Positions 1-10,554 of a stretch of 22,717 nt of DNA are shown here, piece by piece; within the stretch, counting starts at the first letter, position 1; each line of letters begins with the position of its first letter. Under the pieces are notes generated by a model, which made no database searches, had not been told where the DNA came from, and worked only from the letters and a program-made list of their open reading frames with translations. The stretch is from the NCBI GenBank assembly GCA_051453625.1, contig JBOZIK010000001.1:79612241-79634957 (forward strand), written 5' to 3'. The stretch is from Welwitschia mirabilis. Taxonomy: Eukaryota; Gnetophyta; Gnetopsida; Welwitschiales. Position numbers and translations under genes: made by a program.

Positions 1-638
1 AGCCTTTCTTCACCTCTTCGATTTGAACCTTTATGTAATTCTCAAAGCCATGTTATTTTCCTTGAATTTCATGAAACTCATAATTTTTAAGAGTATGTTT
101 CCACTATCTCTTAATCTCTTCCTTTTAAAAATCCATCTTATACTCAAAGTAATATTCTTTCTTTTTCTACCAAGTTCACTTTACCTTATGCTTTTAATGA
201 TTATTCTCTTTAAAAGTATGACTTGGAATATCTTGGAATGTTAAACTAGGATAGACTTATCTTCTTAATGATAATACATGCTTAAAATTAAATTTTAAGG
301 AGCTCTTCAATCTTATTAAACATTCTTAATAGACCTTAAAGAATTCTTAGATCTTTTTTTTGAGTTATGTCTTGAATGAATTACATAATGATATCCACGA
401 TTTCTAATGTTTTAATAAGAGATTATTTATCAATGAAATTTATCACTTCTTTATCTCTTATTTGAATTTTAAAATTTGTGCTATTAAAGTTTTATCATGT
501 TTATTTCTTCTCCTTTAATTGATTATACTCTAAAATGATTATATACCTTTTATGCTTTATTAATTGGTTTTTATTTGGTTTGGTCCTTACTTAATCTAAA
601 AAGTATAATACCGAGTGTACCTTTTAAATAATTAGTTA
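1..638 (+). pseudogene. 3' end of the family ORF in copy A (unknown product, decayed)
   Basis: This is the last part of the ORF described in full for copy B (18166-19918). One frame follows B closely in its C-terminal part. Around 370-600, A and B share the order LNEL-ND, then KRLF-NEIY, then AIKVLS, then a run with YIPFM and IWFG. In A this frame is broken by several stops, mostly where B has a glutamine codon or its own stop, and by a few one-base shifts, for example near 600-610. Another frame (23-244) is open for 73 codons but does not follow the protein-level similarity of the three copies. No known domain was recognised. The product is not functional here. Confidence 0.55.
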
Positions 639-1141
639 AACCTATCAATGGTTAGATCCTTATTTTTTAAAAAAAAAAGTACATAATAAATGGCTTAGTT
701 AAAATTTCCAACCTAAACACTTAGGAAATTCAAAAGTTAATGGAAAAATATTCAAAATCATTGAGATATCTATTGATTAAACCTTGAACATGATAGAAGC
801 ACTTGTCTTGGATTTTTCTCCTACCATTATCTAAATTCTTCCTTGGCTGATTCTTTTCATAAATGTCATGCTATCACTTGATCATCTTTAACTTGATTAA
901 TGTTTTACTTTATGAAGTTACCATAACTATTAAATCTTTTGTTTAGGCATTTCAAAGTGATAAGATTGGATTTACCTAATCTTAAAACATTTGTATGTCT
1001 ATGAGTTTCATTTCAAAGAAAGATGCCTTCTTTCTTTTATTATCTCTCAATGATATAACTCTTTAGTTATTTGGTGTTCATCCTTGTTTCTCATCTCATT
1101 ACTTCAACCTTATCCTTACAAGTACTTGATTACGTGGAATT

Positions 1142-1200
1142 TTTTTAACTAAAAAAAAAGAAAAAGAGATAAAAGAAAAAGAAAAAGAAAAAAAAAGAAA
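1142..1200 (+). repeat. A/G-rich low-complexity tract in copy A
   Basis: Almost pure A with regularly spaced G. A similar tract lies at the matching place in copy B (20428-20476), so it belongs to the element and is not a recent slippage product. It is too far from the LTR (2 kb) to be the 3' polypurine tract; an internal polypurine role is possible but unproven. Confidence 0.7.
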
Positions 1201-1263
1201 TACCTCATGATCATGGTCTTTTTTATCTGAACTGAATCCATGGTCATCATGATGTCCTATCAC

Positions 1264-1402
1264 AAGTGCACAAGGGAAAATTTTCTTATAAGAGGCCTTT
1301 TGACAGTGTGATATGGTAGCTGTGGGAACTCTAGTGGGGGGTTAATTGGCCATGTTGTGTGGGTCGTTACTCTCTAATAGTGCTTACACTTCCCTCATAA
1401 TG
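1264..1402 (+). other. Conserved G-richer block in the 3' UTR of copy A
   Basis: This is among the best-conserved stretches between A and B (partner 20535-20671). It begins with AAGTGCA, passes through ATATG(G/A)TAGCT, and ends with TCTCTxATAGTG and CTCATxATGG. A keeps a G run (CTAGTGGGGGG) where B reads CCAATAAGGAG, so several differences are G-to-A. No ORF spans it in either copy. Its role is unknown; conservation suggests a structural or cis-acting part of the element. Confidence 0.5.
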
Positions 1403-2325
1403 GATAAATAATTTTTACTTAGAGGCTATAAGATCACTTATGTCCTTAGTATCATCAGAGGCATTGCTTATTTTCTAGACTCATTTTTCATATAATACGT
1501 CCACATGAACATTTTGCTTCTTTTAGATTCTAGTGTTGTTTTGAGGTATGAGTATTTGATTTCTTTTCTGAGAAGATTTTGATTTTATCATCCATTGATT
1601 AACAACATTAGACATACTTGATATCATTATAATCATTGCTCATTCAAGTGGTACTTTCTAAAGTTATTTACATTATGTCATGCATCATTAATTAGGCGAT
1701 TTTATGATTTCTACCAAGGGACTTTGCTAGGTTTGAATTTTTGGATATGTAAACAGTCTTATTCATGTTCCTAGTTGTCTATTTTTATTATGTTTTTCTT
1801 ATTTGGCTTTTTTTGAAATCTTCAAAGTCATTTTCATATCTTTTTTTGCACAATAATTAGAACTTGATTATTTGGTACTTTTTTGGTTCTCTTTTTATTT
1901 TCACTCGTAGTTTTTATCCATAAGGGTTGTTTTTATTTTATAACTTTAATTGATGCATTTCTTTCACTTTAATTAATATGTTTTTTTTATTTTATGCTAA
2001 TGTTTTTTTCCATTTCTTTGCTTTTAATTTCACATATATTCACTTACAAAATCATGCATGCTTATTGAGTTTGGAGAATATTTGAAGATTTTCATTAGCA
2101 TTGATTCTATCTTTTTAATGCATTATCATGGCTTAATTATTTTATATTTCCTTGAGCTTTTCCTATTTTTGACTCCTTTATCATGGTCCCTTGGATGATG
2201 ATTCTTGTCTTTTACCTATCTTTTAGAATTTATGATGCGTTTCTAAGGTTTTTCTATTACTATTCTTGATTATTCCATTCTACTTATACTTTACTATTTG
2301 TTTTAAATCCCTTCATTTCTAAGCA

Positions 2326-2365
2326 TCATCCCATGTATGTCATATAGATAACTAGATGGATGACA
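2326..2365 (+). repeat. Nested hairpin unit, 3' UTR of A
   Basis: TCATCC at 2326-2331 can pair with GGATGA within GGATGACA at 2358-2365; the inner part (TGTATGTCATATAGATAA) is degraded. It lies where copy B has the unit at 21461-21508. Confidence 0.5.
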
Positions 2366-2413
2366 CAACTCCTCTTAGCTTCTTGTAATATAGGATGTAT
2401 TGATTCTTCTTGA

Positions 2414-2438
2414 GGGGTTGGGGGCCTGGGGAGAGGGG
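2414..2438 (+). other. G-quadruplex motif in the 3' UTR of A
   Basis: Four G runs of 4, 5, 4 and 4 are separated by loops TT, CCT and AGA, a textbook intramolecular quadruplex pattern. It stands out sharply in this AT-rich window. Copy B keeps only GGGAGGGG at 21549-21556 at the aligned place. Quadruplex motifs are known to be common in plant LTR elements, mostly in and near LTRs; this one lies about 760 bp upstream of the LTR. Confidence 0.75.
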
Positions 2439-2970
2439 AACTAATTTCTGCGAAATCTTATAGATATTTAAGAAAAATGTTTTGTTTATGAGGGTTATTT
2501 CAAGATTATATGATACATATATATATGATTTCATATTACTTATATTATATGCATTATGGTCATTATTAGCAGGCCACAATAGCATAGTTATAGAAATTTT
2601 TTGTAGGTGTGATCTAGGATACTTAAGAAACCATGAATAAGGGAAGTAATATTATGATTATTTTTTAAAACATTTTCCTTGTATAATGTATTTAAAACTC
2701 ATTAATGGATTTGTATACAACATTTTAAGTTATCACTACTTAATTTATGCACATTAGTTTTGGTACCATTATCCCTGGCTATGCATACACCTCAACATTT
2801 TCTAAAGCTATCATTATTAAATATTATAATCATTATTGTGTCTGACATTCAATTATTATATTATGACGTGTTAAACATTTTAAGAAAGGGACTAATTAAT
2901 ATGTCAGTACTTGTATTTTGTTTATGATCATGTTTGTAGGCATCTAACTTTTATTCTGATTTTCCAAGCC

Positions 2971-3010
2971 TGTCAACCCCATTATCATGCAGACAAAATA
3001 AAGGATGACA
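2971..3010 (+). repeat. Nested hairpin unit, 3' UTR of A (near LTR)
   Basis: TGTCAACC at 2971-2978 faces GGATGACA at 3003-3010 as outer arms, with a decayed inner part TATCAT...AGACA. It lies about 190 bp before the LTR. Confidence 0.5.
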
Positions 3011-3180
3011 CATCTATTATGCATTATATAAAGTTATTATATAAGTTAATTAGTTTTTAATATTTAATCGTATATGATAAATATTTCTAAACTTAAATTA
3101 CATATCCCTTTTTACTATTTTTCTTAATCAAATTAGCTTACAATATTATTGATCACTTACTTTGTCAAGGACTGATAAGG

Positions 3181-3198
3181 CTAAGTAGGGAACTATGT
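3181..3198 (+). other. Candidate polypurine tract of element A
   Basis: CTAAGTAGGGAACTATGT lies immediately before the LTR start. It is only partly purine, but it sits exactly where second-strand priming would occur, and interruptions could come from decay. The matching place before the LTR of copy B (about 15990-16007) is unrelated, as expected if that one is a 5' LTR. Confidence 0.35.
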
Positions 3199-3542
3199 TG
3201 TGATGCCAATTTGTAGGATTTTGATGGATTATTTTGAGTAATTTTATAGGGCATTTATATAGGTTTTGATACAATTTTGATAATTATTAGAAAATCAATG
3301 GGATGATCATGGCATGTAATTCTTTGCATATTTGAAGGCATTTTAGGCATATTCTGATACTTAATGTTTTATAGGAAGATTAATGATGAAGGAGGCTAAT
3401 TTCCTTTAATTGGAGAAATTTTAAAGTTCGGTGTTCCTACTATCTTCTTCAAGATAATCAAGATAATAGCAATTTAGTATTTAATTATGATAGTGATATG
3501 GATTGAAGTTAGGAGTCAACAAACCCCCATTCCTAAGGAAGT

Positions 3543-3582
3543 GTTATCCCCATTATCATCCCCATAACATGTAGAATGACAA
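3543..3582 (+). repeat. Nested hairpin unit 1 in LTR A
   Basis: Outer arms GTTATCCC and GAATGAC, inner stem TATCAT with loop CCCC and ATAACA. Departures from the consensus (TGTCATCC, TGTCRT-CCCC-AYGACA, GGATGACA) are mostly C-to-T or G-to-A. Confidence 0.55.
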
Positions 3583-3650
3583 CACATTTGAAGCCAACTA
3601 TGGGGCTGACTACAGAGCTAGAATGTAATGACTTATCTATTATTATAGGG

Positions 3651-3692
3651 TATCATTACTAGTGTCATCCCCATGATATTTAGAATGACAAC
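3651..3692 (+). repeat. Nested hairpin unit 2 in LTR A
   Basis: The inner stem TGTCAT (3663-3668), loop CCCC and ATGATA (3673-3678) are nearly intact. The outer arms are TATCATT and GAATGACA. Confidence 0.6.
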
Positions 3693-3808
3693 TATTTTAT
3701 ATGAATAGAATTAAATTATCTTGTAATGGGGTCATGTACCCCATCTGGGCTACTAGGGTTTCTTCTATGACTTCTAGGGTTACAATTATAGAACATGTAA
3801 TGTAAAAC

Positions 3809-3816
3809 TATAAATA
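3809..3816 (+). promoter_or_regulatory. TATA box of LTR A
   Basis: TATAAATA followed by CCC, about 610 bp into the LTR. The LTR of copy B has the same octamer and the same following bases at the matching place (16601-16608). A TACTAGGGTTT element about 60 bp upstream resembles the AAACCCTA telo-box of plant promoters and is also shared. Transcription would start about 25-35 bp downstream and define the R region. Activity today is unlikely. Confidence 0.55.
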
Positions 3817-5077
3817 CCCATCTTATCCTCACTTTTAATTCATCTTTTATATTGGATATTCTTGTGATAAAAGATTAAAGGACAAGAGGTTCAACCATTA
3901 GCTACAGAGAGAACATTTTCTTAGTGTTGGGTTGAGTATCCTCTATTGAGGTGCTACTACTTCATTGTAAGTGTATGTTAAACTGATGATTAATTAAAGA
4001 ACTTTTCTTTTTTCCTTCTATTATGTAAATATCACTTATGATTTAAGTTATATATGATTTGGTGATAACTTCATAGTTGATCTAGATCATGAGGACAACC
4101 TTTATTAAGGTTGACATTGTTAGCTTAGATTTGCATTCATTTCATGTTGAATTTCCATAATTGCATATTCTATTTGATATATCTTATATCTTATGTTGGT
4201 TAGGATTAAGTAATAGTTTCCTTGATTATCTTAAGTTATAAGAACCAATATTGGTAACATGAAGATTGGTAGTCAATTAGATTCATCATTTATTGCATTT
4301 GAATTTCATCATTATTCATCTTGCGTTGCATTTACATTGTTTCTTATTTTTATTTACTAAAAGAACAAAAAACTAAAAATTCTTTATGAAATCAATTCTC
4401 TAACTTCTAACCTAGGTATTTCAATGGATCACAACATTAGGGTTAACTCTTATCTATACTGATGTGTGTTTTTCTATAAGTATTAGGATTTACAGGTTTT
4501 GCCTAAGCACTTAAAGATTGCATAAATTCACAGTGCAATAGTCACATGTGATGTAGACAAAAAATTTCAAATGATAAATCTAAAAAGTACTAGTTGATTC
4601 TTAAGGTATTTATAAGATTAGGTTAATTTCCTATTTGGTGTATATTCATCATTAAGTGTAGTACAATAATAGGTAAGGGATTTAATAAGCATATAAGGCA
4701 AGTTATCATGGTGTTTAACTCCTATTAAAACTTTTACATTATTAAGGTAAATAATAAAGGAAGTGTGATGAATAAAAGAATGAATCACCTAAGAGTTGTC
4801 TTCATCTTTTATTGCATTTTAATAGAATTTAAAAATACCCTTTAAAATTAGTAAGTTTCATCTTGCTTTAATAAGTAGTTCCAATTCCTTACCTCAATTT
4901 TATTAAGATAGAAAGTATTAATAAAGCAAGGAAGGATGTAAAATTCCTTCCTCAAAAAATGCTCCCACTATTTTATTTAAGATGGATTGAAATGATAGAA
5001 TTCAAAGGAAAAAACAAATGAAAATTAAAGAGAGATAAAGAAAAAAGTTAGGAAAGTGAAAAAATGGATTGAAAAGG

Positions 5078-5522
5078 NNNNNNNNNNNNNNNNNNNNNNN
5101 NNNNNNNNNNNNNNNNNNNNNNNNNNNNNNNNNNNNNNNNNNNNNNNNNNNNNNNNNNNNNNNNNNNNNNNNNNNNNNNNNNNNNNNNNNNNNNNNNNNN
5201 NNNNNNNNNNNNNNNNNNNNNNNNNNNNNNNNNNNNNNNNNNNNNNNNNNNNNNNNNNNNNNNNNNNNNNNNNNNNNNNNNNNNNNNNNNNNNNNNNNNN
5301 NNNNNNNNNNNNNNNNNNNNNNNNNNNNNNNNNNNNNNNNNNNNNNNNNNNNNNNNNNNNNNNNNNNNNNNNNNNNNNNNNNNNNNNNNNNNNNNNNNNN
5401 NNNNNNNNNNNNNNNNNNNNNNNNNNNNNNNNNNNNNNNNNNNNNNNNNNNNNNNNNNNNNNNNNNNNNNNNNNNNNNNNNNNNNNNNNNNNNNNNNNNN
5501 NNNNNNNNNNNNNNNNNNNNNN
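5078..5522. other. Assembly gap (445 N) with identical 16-bp flanks
   Basis: AAATGGATTGAAAAGG stands directly before (5062-5077) and directly after (5523-5538) the gap. This suggests two contig ends that overlap, with an overestimated gap. Reading frames that run across the N's are meaningless. Confidence 0.9.
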
Positions 5523-5523
5523 A

Positions 5524-5801
5524 AATGGATTGAAAAGGAAATAGAAGAATTTAAGATTTAATAATAGGCTCACAAATGCACTGAGAAAGAAGAGGATCTA
5601 GAAATAAAGTGATCAGAAGGAATCAAATGTACCTAAAAAATGACAAACAATAGTTCCAATGAGGGTAGGTGATGATACTAGTAGAGTGTAGATACAAGGA
5701 TTAGGTGAACATGAGGTAGACTGCAGGAGTGTAAGAGTCATGAAAAATGTGAGTGCTTTGTGTGAATTTACCTTGGATCTAGACATGGATAAAAGGATCA
5801 A
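5524..5801 (-). other. Coding-like stretch, unidentified
   Basis: A minus-strand frame is open for 62 codons (5613-5801). After two stops it continues open to the gap edge at 5523. Composition is more balanced than the surroundings, with several Cys, Pro, Ser and Thr in the N-terminal half and a Phe/Leu-rich tail. No family was recognised. It could be a decayed 3' ORF of element M, or chance. It is not convincing as a live gene. Confidence 0.2.
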
Positions 5802-7134
5802 ATCATAAAGAACATAATGTCTTTCTTAGTGTGATTTATTATAAAATGAAAAACAAAGGAAAATGGCTTAATATGGATGATAAAAATTATGGACATGAGT
5901 TGAAATGAATGAATGAAATAACAAATACTACTATGCATTCTATATATAAGTGGAGTATGATAAACATAAGATAGTAGTCTTATTTATTTACATAATTTTT
6001 AATGGATTCTTTACCAAGATAAAGAAAAGTATTAACAAGTAAATTCTTATGAATCCACAAGTAGCCAAAGAATCTCGAACTCAATTTATTAAAATAGGCA
6101 AACAAAAGATCTCTTCAATCCCATCTTAATTTCATTCCATTTCCCTTTCTATTCCATGGACATGTAAGTTTTAAGAATTCAATCATATTGATAATTTAGT
6201 TTTAATAAATTTAACATGTTATACTAGAAGGATTTAGTGCTACATTGCCAACAAACATCTATAAACCTATGGTAAGTGAATGTATCACAAATGAATCTAT
6301 TAGAATATGTATTGCTACCATGCATCTACAACCCCAATGTAGTTAATTAAACCCAATATAAATGATCATAAATAAATGTGCTAAAAGATCTTTAAAACTT
6401 TTCTTAATTTGATTTATTTATTACTTATTTATTTTTTCTTTTATATTTATAGCATATGAAAGTGGTCATTAACTCATTAGCCTAATAGAGAAATGATCTC
6501 AGCCTAATAAATGCTTTGAAATAGAGATACACCATAAAAGAAAAATATCCATGTTTTTTCTTAATTCCAAATTAGAAATATTTAAATGCATGTAATTATT
6601 AATAAAGAACTCAAGACTTCAAATAAATAGCTAATGAACAAGCTTTAAAAAGGTTAAAAATATCTTTATTTATGGTTTAAAGTGGAGATTATTAAATAGA
6701 ATCATTAATTTTTATAAACCCATAAGATGATGTAATGAATGAATGAAATGTAGGTGATGAAGGATTATCTAGGGGTGATTTGGATGATTAACAATGTCTA
6801 AACTATGAATAAGATGATTTATCTAGGTTTTTTTTAAAAAAGAACATCCTTGAATTCATTTTACTTTTCCATAGATCGATTTAAAAATCCTAAGGCTAAA
6901 GTAGAGACTCATTTAAAAAAATTAATTTAGACTCACATTAAGGATATTTAACCATGGATAAAGAGGAAAAAATAGAAGGATTAGGATTTTAAAATTCAAA
7001 AGATTATGAGATGAACAACCTAGAAAGGTTATGAAAAATTTAAAAAAAAAGAAAAACAAAAAGAGAAAAAATACTTTTGTCATAGAAAGAAGGATCAAGA
7101 TTATAAACACTTTTTAATAAACTCTATTAGTTTC

Positions 7135-9110
7135 AAACATCAAGTTACTTAATGGTATTAAAGATATTCAACTCAATAGTCATCTTACCAAATGAAATAT
7201 TCATAAGACCATTTTTAAAATTGATAAGAGCATTAGATTTAGTAATAAAAAGTCTTTCAAGATGATTAGAATGGTATAAATTCTAGGTTTTCCATTTCCA
7301 AAACTATGAAGTTCATAGAAAATTAGCAATTTTATACTTAAATAATCACATCCTTCACTCTGCCTAGAGGTGATTTTAAAGAGTTATCAATCAATCGTAA
7401 TTAGAGTTTAGTACTTTCAAAATTATTTAGATAAATTTCCTTATAAGCAAAATAATATAATACTATCTTTAAAATCTAATGAGCCTTATTGAAGTTTGTG
7501 TTTCTAATTTTAATGGCCATGGTAGAGTAACATGGATCTTATTATTTTGAAAGGATTTAATTTTTAATGATAGAACTAGTTTATTAAGTAACTAAGAGTT
7601 TAATTTTCACATTCATCCTTTGTTTGGTGGTGCATAGACCTTTTAAGAATTTAGCATAGGAAGGTATTATCTAATGACTTTTAAAAGAAGGATATTAATA
7701 TTCACTTCCTTAAAAATTTATAATGATTTTTGTTACTTATTATCCAATTGATGTTTTCTAAGTTGTTGAGAAAAGGATAGATTCTTTATAAGTTGGAAAA
7801 ACTTCTTCTACATCCTATTTTACTTTTACAACTTTCTTACTTTTAGGCTTACTTAATTATGCTTCTTCTTCTTAGGATTATTTCACATTTGTATATTTGT
7901 TGATTTCTTTTTATTTTTGTATCTTTCATTAACTCACAACTTTCAAGATTAGGATGATGTTAATATAAAGCATACACTTCTTAGATTGGTTAAGTGATGT
8001 AAGGATATGTGTGGTGATTTAAATTAGATGTTGCATACCTTACTTTAGTTTTTACAACATGGAAGACGTTTGTTAATTAAATTGTTATTGTGAGGTATTG
8101 ATATGATGTTTTACTTCTATGAAGTATAGCCTTTAAAGATCTAGAAGTTGAGGGAGGATTTAAATTCTTAAGTTAATTAGTAGAGGCTTGGCTAAGATTA
8201 TCTTAAATATAGACAAAAAATATGATATTTCACAAGTATCCAAAAGATAAATGTTGCAATAAAGTAATGGAGTCATGGGCATGGAGTTTGTCTTAAGAGT
8301 ATTAACTTTCTTAGAAAGTTCTTTTAACTTTTAATTGAATTCATCATTATCAAGAATATTGAAGATAATATTGGACTTATTAGGTTGTTTTAATCTTGTT
8401 ATCTTCAAATTTTTAGAACATTTAGCTATAGTTTCAAGAAAATTCCAAGATCCATTAATTTTTAGGTCTAGAAATCTTCCTCTAAACATCATCTTTAAAA
8501 GCTATCAATTGTTGGATAAAAGTCCTTCATAAAAAAAACTTATAAGTCTTTCTTACTTAAAATCACTTGTAAGCATTCAAAAAGTAGATCTTTAAATTTT
8601 TCTGGGATGTACGAGAAGGCTTCACTATGCTTTTATTAGAAGTTTATGATCTCTTATCTAATGACATTGGTATTGTAACTAGAAAAAAAATTTTCTAATA
8701 AAATATTAATTAATTTCAGCCCAAGTAGTGATAAAAATATGTTTAAGGTATAAACTCAAGATTGTACCTTCTCTTTAAGGGTGAAATGGAATAAAGTAAA
8801 ATTTAATGCATTAGATGTATTGGGATTTTTAAGGAATTGTAAACAGAATGTACAACTCCTTAAGATTAGGTAATAATGCTAAAAATCTAAACATGAAAAT
8901 GTGAAAGAAGTTGAATAATTTCTAGCTTAAAATCAACTCTTTCAACATTATGAGATTGGAAAATACAAGAGGGTGTATCTAGATATTATAATTAAAGACA
9001 TTGTTTTAAGGCTTATCTAGGTTAAACTTAAAGTTGCTTTTAAAGTTATTTCCAATTTCTTAGGGTCTCTTTGATAACTAGTTTCTATCATTTATCTTCA
9101 TTTTAAAATT
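7135..9110 (-). pseudogene. Decayed gag-protease of a Ty3/gypsy (Athila/Tat-type) element, M
   Basis: Read on the minus strand across several frames, this gives a recognisable plant Ty3/gypsy Gag and protease. The gag domain (about 8965-8500) shows FKLEIIQLL, then FTLKEKV, then TWAEIN and LLENFF, then EAFSY-P-KFKDLL-ECL and FFYEGLL-NN. After it come WNFLETIAK and KLKELSKKVNTLK (about 8450-8290). A zinc-knuckle-like patch (about 7980-7941) keeps HHPNLESC but reads Tyr at expected Cys positions. A linker typical of this group (about 7795-7650; FSQQLRKHQLDN, then IFKEVNINI) leads into the protease. Its C-terminal end is very clear at 7240-7148: SNALINFKNGLM, then ISFGKMTIELNIFNTIK. The catalytic D-S/T-G region is lost. 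Many stops and shifts rule out function. The 5' PBS and LTR lie at higher coordinates, as expected. Confidence 0.8.
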
Positions 9111-10112
9111 GATAGGAAGTCAATGTAATCTACCATCAGATGTTTATTTCCAATCCATAAAATGTAAGAAAATAGTCAAGAAAGATTACATTTNNNNNNN
9201 NNNNNNNNNNNNNNNNNNNNNNNNNNNNNNNNNNNNNNNNNNNNNNNNNNNNNNNNNNNNNNNNNNNNNNNNNNNNNNNNNNNNNNNNNNNNNCAAGAAA
9301 GATTACATTTTTGATTTCACACAATATGTGAAATGTAAGATTTACCAAATACAAAGATTTTTTGATATAAGAAGCCAAAAATGCCAATGAGAAAATATGA
9401 TGATGCTAGTAATATTGCATAAAATGATTTTAATAAAATATGATAATGTAGCTATCAAGATGACTAAAAATCTAAGGTAATAGGTTGTTACAGTTGACTA
9501 ATTGGAGAAATGTAAATGTAGAGTTTTCAAAGGAATAATTTAAAAATGAAAGCTAAAATGTAATGCAATAAACATAAAATATAAAAATAAATAATTAAAA
9601 TAATAAAGAACTTCTATGAGATTATTGTTGATGAAGTCCTTCTTTAAAAATTGTATTCAAGTACCTACTAAGGAAGTCCTGAGATAGATAAGGAAAGAGA
9701 TAATGAAAGAGATAATGGAGAGATAAGATGGATAGAAGAAGGACATTTTTAATTTTTTCTCTTAATATCTTTTCTGAAAATCTATAAAATACTAGCTCAA
9801 ACAATAAAATTTGATATATGATTACATATAATAGTTGCCAAGAAATAAAGAAAATAAAAGAAAAAGAAACAAAAACAAAAAGAAGAGGGAGAAAAAAAGT
9901 AAGAAAAAGAAAAAAAAGAGAAAAAAATATTAGATTAAGTTCCATTGATCAATTGCTAAGCACAATCAACACCAATCTACTACTAATGAAAATAGGAGAT
10001 AAAAGAAAAAAACACTCGAAACAAACTAGTATTAAAAAAAGAAATTAAAATAAAAAGAACTAAAAGAAGTACAAAAATATAAATATTATGCATACCTTAA
10101 TATAGCTCTACT
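9111..10112 (-). other. Leader between PBS and gag of element M
   Basis: About 1 kb of non-coding minus-strand DNA, T-rich just after the PBS. The 9837-9930 segment is purine-rich on the plus strand and so pyrimidine-rich on the element's sense strand. The frames seen here on either strand (9622-9945 minus, 9818-10048 plus) are low-complexity Lys/Arg or Phe/Leu runs and are not taken as genes. Confidence 0.45.
9194..9293. other. Assembly gap (100 N) with identical 17-bp flanks
   Basis: CAAGAAAGATTACATTT occurs directly before (9177-9193) and directly after (9294-9310). One hundred N's is the usual placeholder for unknown size. The flanks suggest the contigs simply overlap here, just upstream of the M gag. 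Confidence 0.9.
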
Positions 10113-10131
10113 ATCAGTGGTAATAATGCTA
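10113..10131 (-). other. Decayed primer-binding site of element M
   Basis: The minus strand reads TAGCATTATTACCACTGAT. Against the plant tRNA-Asp PBS TGGCGCCGTTGCCGGGGAT I count 10 of 19 identical. Of the nine differences, seven are G-to-A or C-to-T. It is preceded by TTTT, as in copy B. Its position 1 kb upstream of gag and its orientation agree with the gag-protease remnant. Confidence 0.45.
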
Positions 10132-10452
10132 AAAATATATTTCTGATAAAATTTAGCTATGCTTATGTCTATTGTTAATGTATGATAAATAGAAAGATCA
10201 CTCTAGGAATATAAATCTTACATAACTAAACCTAACTTTTACCAATAACACTAGGACCTATATTTGTAGTATAATCTAAGTGCCATTATTTTATAGAGAT
10301 AGATAATATAATATATCAATAAAGTAAGCACAATGATAATAAGTATAAGAGAGTAAAATGTATAAGAGAACTAGGAATGAGATCAAGCATTTAAACCATG
10401 ATAATAACTTTTTAAAATAAATAAGTATTAAAGTAAATTCATGTATATTTTA

Positions 10453-10554
10453 CTCCAACTTAAGTATAGTGGCATAATCTCATCTATGATAAACATTAGT
10501 GCTTATGGAGTTCTAGCTTAAGCATAGCAACACAATCTCATCCACCATAGATAT
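10453..10554. repeat. Imperfect direct duplication, period 58 bp
   Basis: 10453-10496 and 10511-10554 align without gaps, with 13 differences in 44 positions, nearly all transitions. Each contains a CTTAAG core and AATCTCATC. It lies in the presumed U5 or R part of the M LTR. Confidence 0.6.

Larger units (their letters stand above)
639..3180 (+). other. 3' untranslated part of element A
   Basis: About 2.5 kb between the ORF remnant and the LTR contains no convincing reading frame. The lone minus-strand frame at 2352-2585 is crossed by the G-rich tract and has no counterpart in copy B. Landmarks are a purine tract at 1142-1200, a G-richer block at 1264-1402, a G-quadruplex motif at 2414-2438 and two hairpin units (2326-2365 and 2971-3010). 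The region to about 2790 aligns with B 19919-21889. The last 400 bp has no partner in the window because B runs into a gap. Confidence 0.6.
1..4540 (+). mobile_element. Element A: 3' part of a non-autonomous Ty3/gypsy-type LTR retrotransposon
   Basis: This copy lacks its 5' end because the window begins inside it. In order it holds the end of the family ORF, about 2.5 kb of 3' untranslated DNA, a weak polypurine tract and a full LTR. It was recognised by collinear similarity to the plus-strand copy B: position 1 matches about 19281, 1264-1402 matches 20535-20671, 2400-2460 matches about 21530-21590, and 2730-2790 matches about 21840-21889. The LTR matches 16008-17339. Order and orientation agree throughout, which fits one family. 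Assignment to the tRNA-Asp-primed Athila/Tat group rests on copy B's PBS, since A's 5' end is absent. The 3' flank of its LTR starts with GTCAC; the matching target-site duplication would lie outside the window. Confidence 0.75.
3199..4540 (+). repeat. 3' LTR of element A
   Basis: A 1342-bp LTR that pairs along its length with 16008-17339. Both start TGTRATGCCAATTTGTAGGA and end near CATAAATTCACA followed by CAAYA. In the first 60 positions I count 46 identical bases. Shared landmarks in order are GGCATTTTAGGCAT, several hairpin units, TACTAGGGTTT, TATAAATACCC, ATATTCTTGTGAT, GAGGTGCT and TAACCT/CAACCT-TTRTTAAGGTT. It begins TG; the terminal CA reads TA here. It is called a 3' LTR because family internal sequence lies upstream and no PBS follows it. 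Confidence 0.8.
4541..7134. other. Unassigned stretch downstream of the M protease remnant
   Basis: This holds whatever follows the protease of element M on the minus strand, up to the edge of LTR A. I looked for reverse transcriptase landmarks on the minus strand (the YxDD box, FLDxYSGY-like and RMPFGL-like blocks) and saw none. The sequence is very AT-rich with stops in all frames, apart from the weak frame at 5524-5801. A minus-strand GGAAGG...CCTTCC palindrome lies near 4930-4955 beside a GTGGGAGCA tract, which might be the end of an element. Nothing firmer can be said. Confidence 0.4.

Noticed and set aside
2352-2585. 77-codon minus-strand frame
   Set aside because: It crosses the G-quadruplex motif, has no counterpart in copy B and no recognisable motif.
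5025-5573. Open frames of 154-182 codons spanning 5078-5522, and similar frames at 14173-14676 and 9109-9390
   Set aside because: Almost all their length is N; they are not sequence.
8868-8886. Second possible minus-strand PBS: an 18-bp exact match (8869-8886) to the M PBS region (10119-10136)
   Set aside because: It lies inside the recognisable gag coding region and is not preceded by LTR-like sequence. Parallel decay of a gag segment to the same AT-rich string is more likely than a second PBS.
9818-10048. Lys/Arg-rich 76-codon plus-strand frame
   Set aside because: A low-complexity purine run read as protein, lying antisense in the leader of element M.
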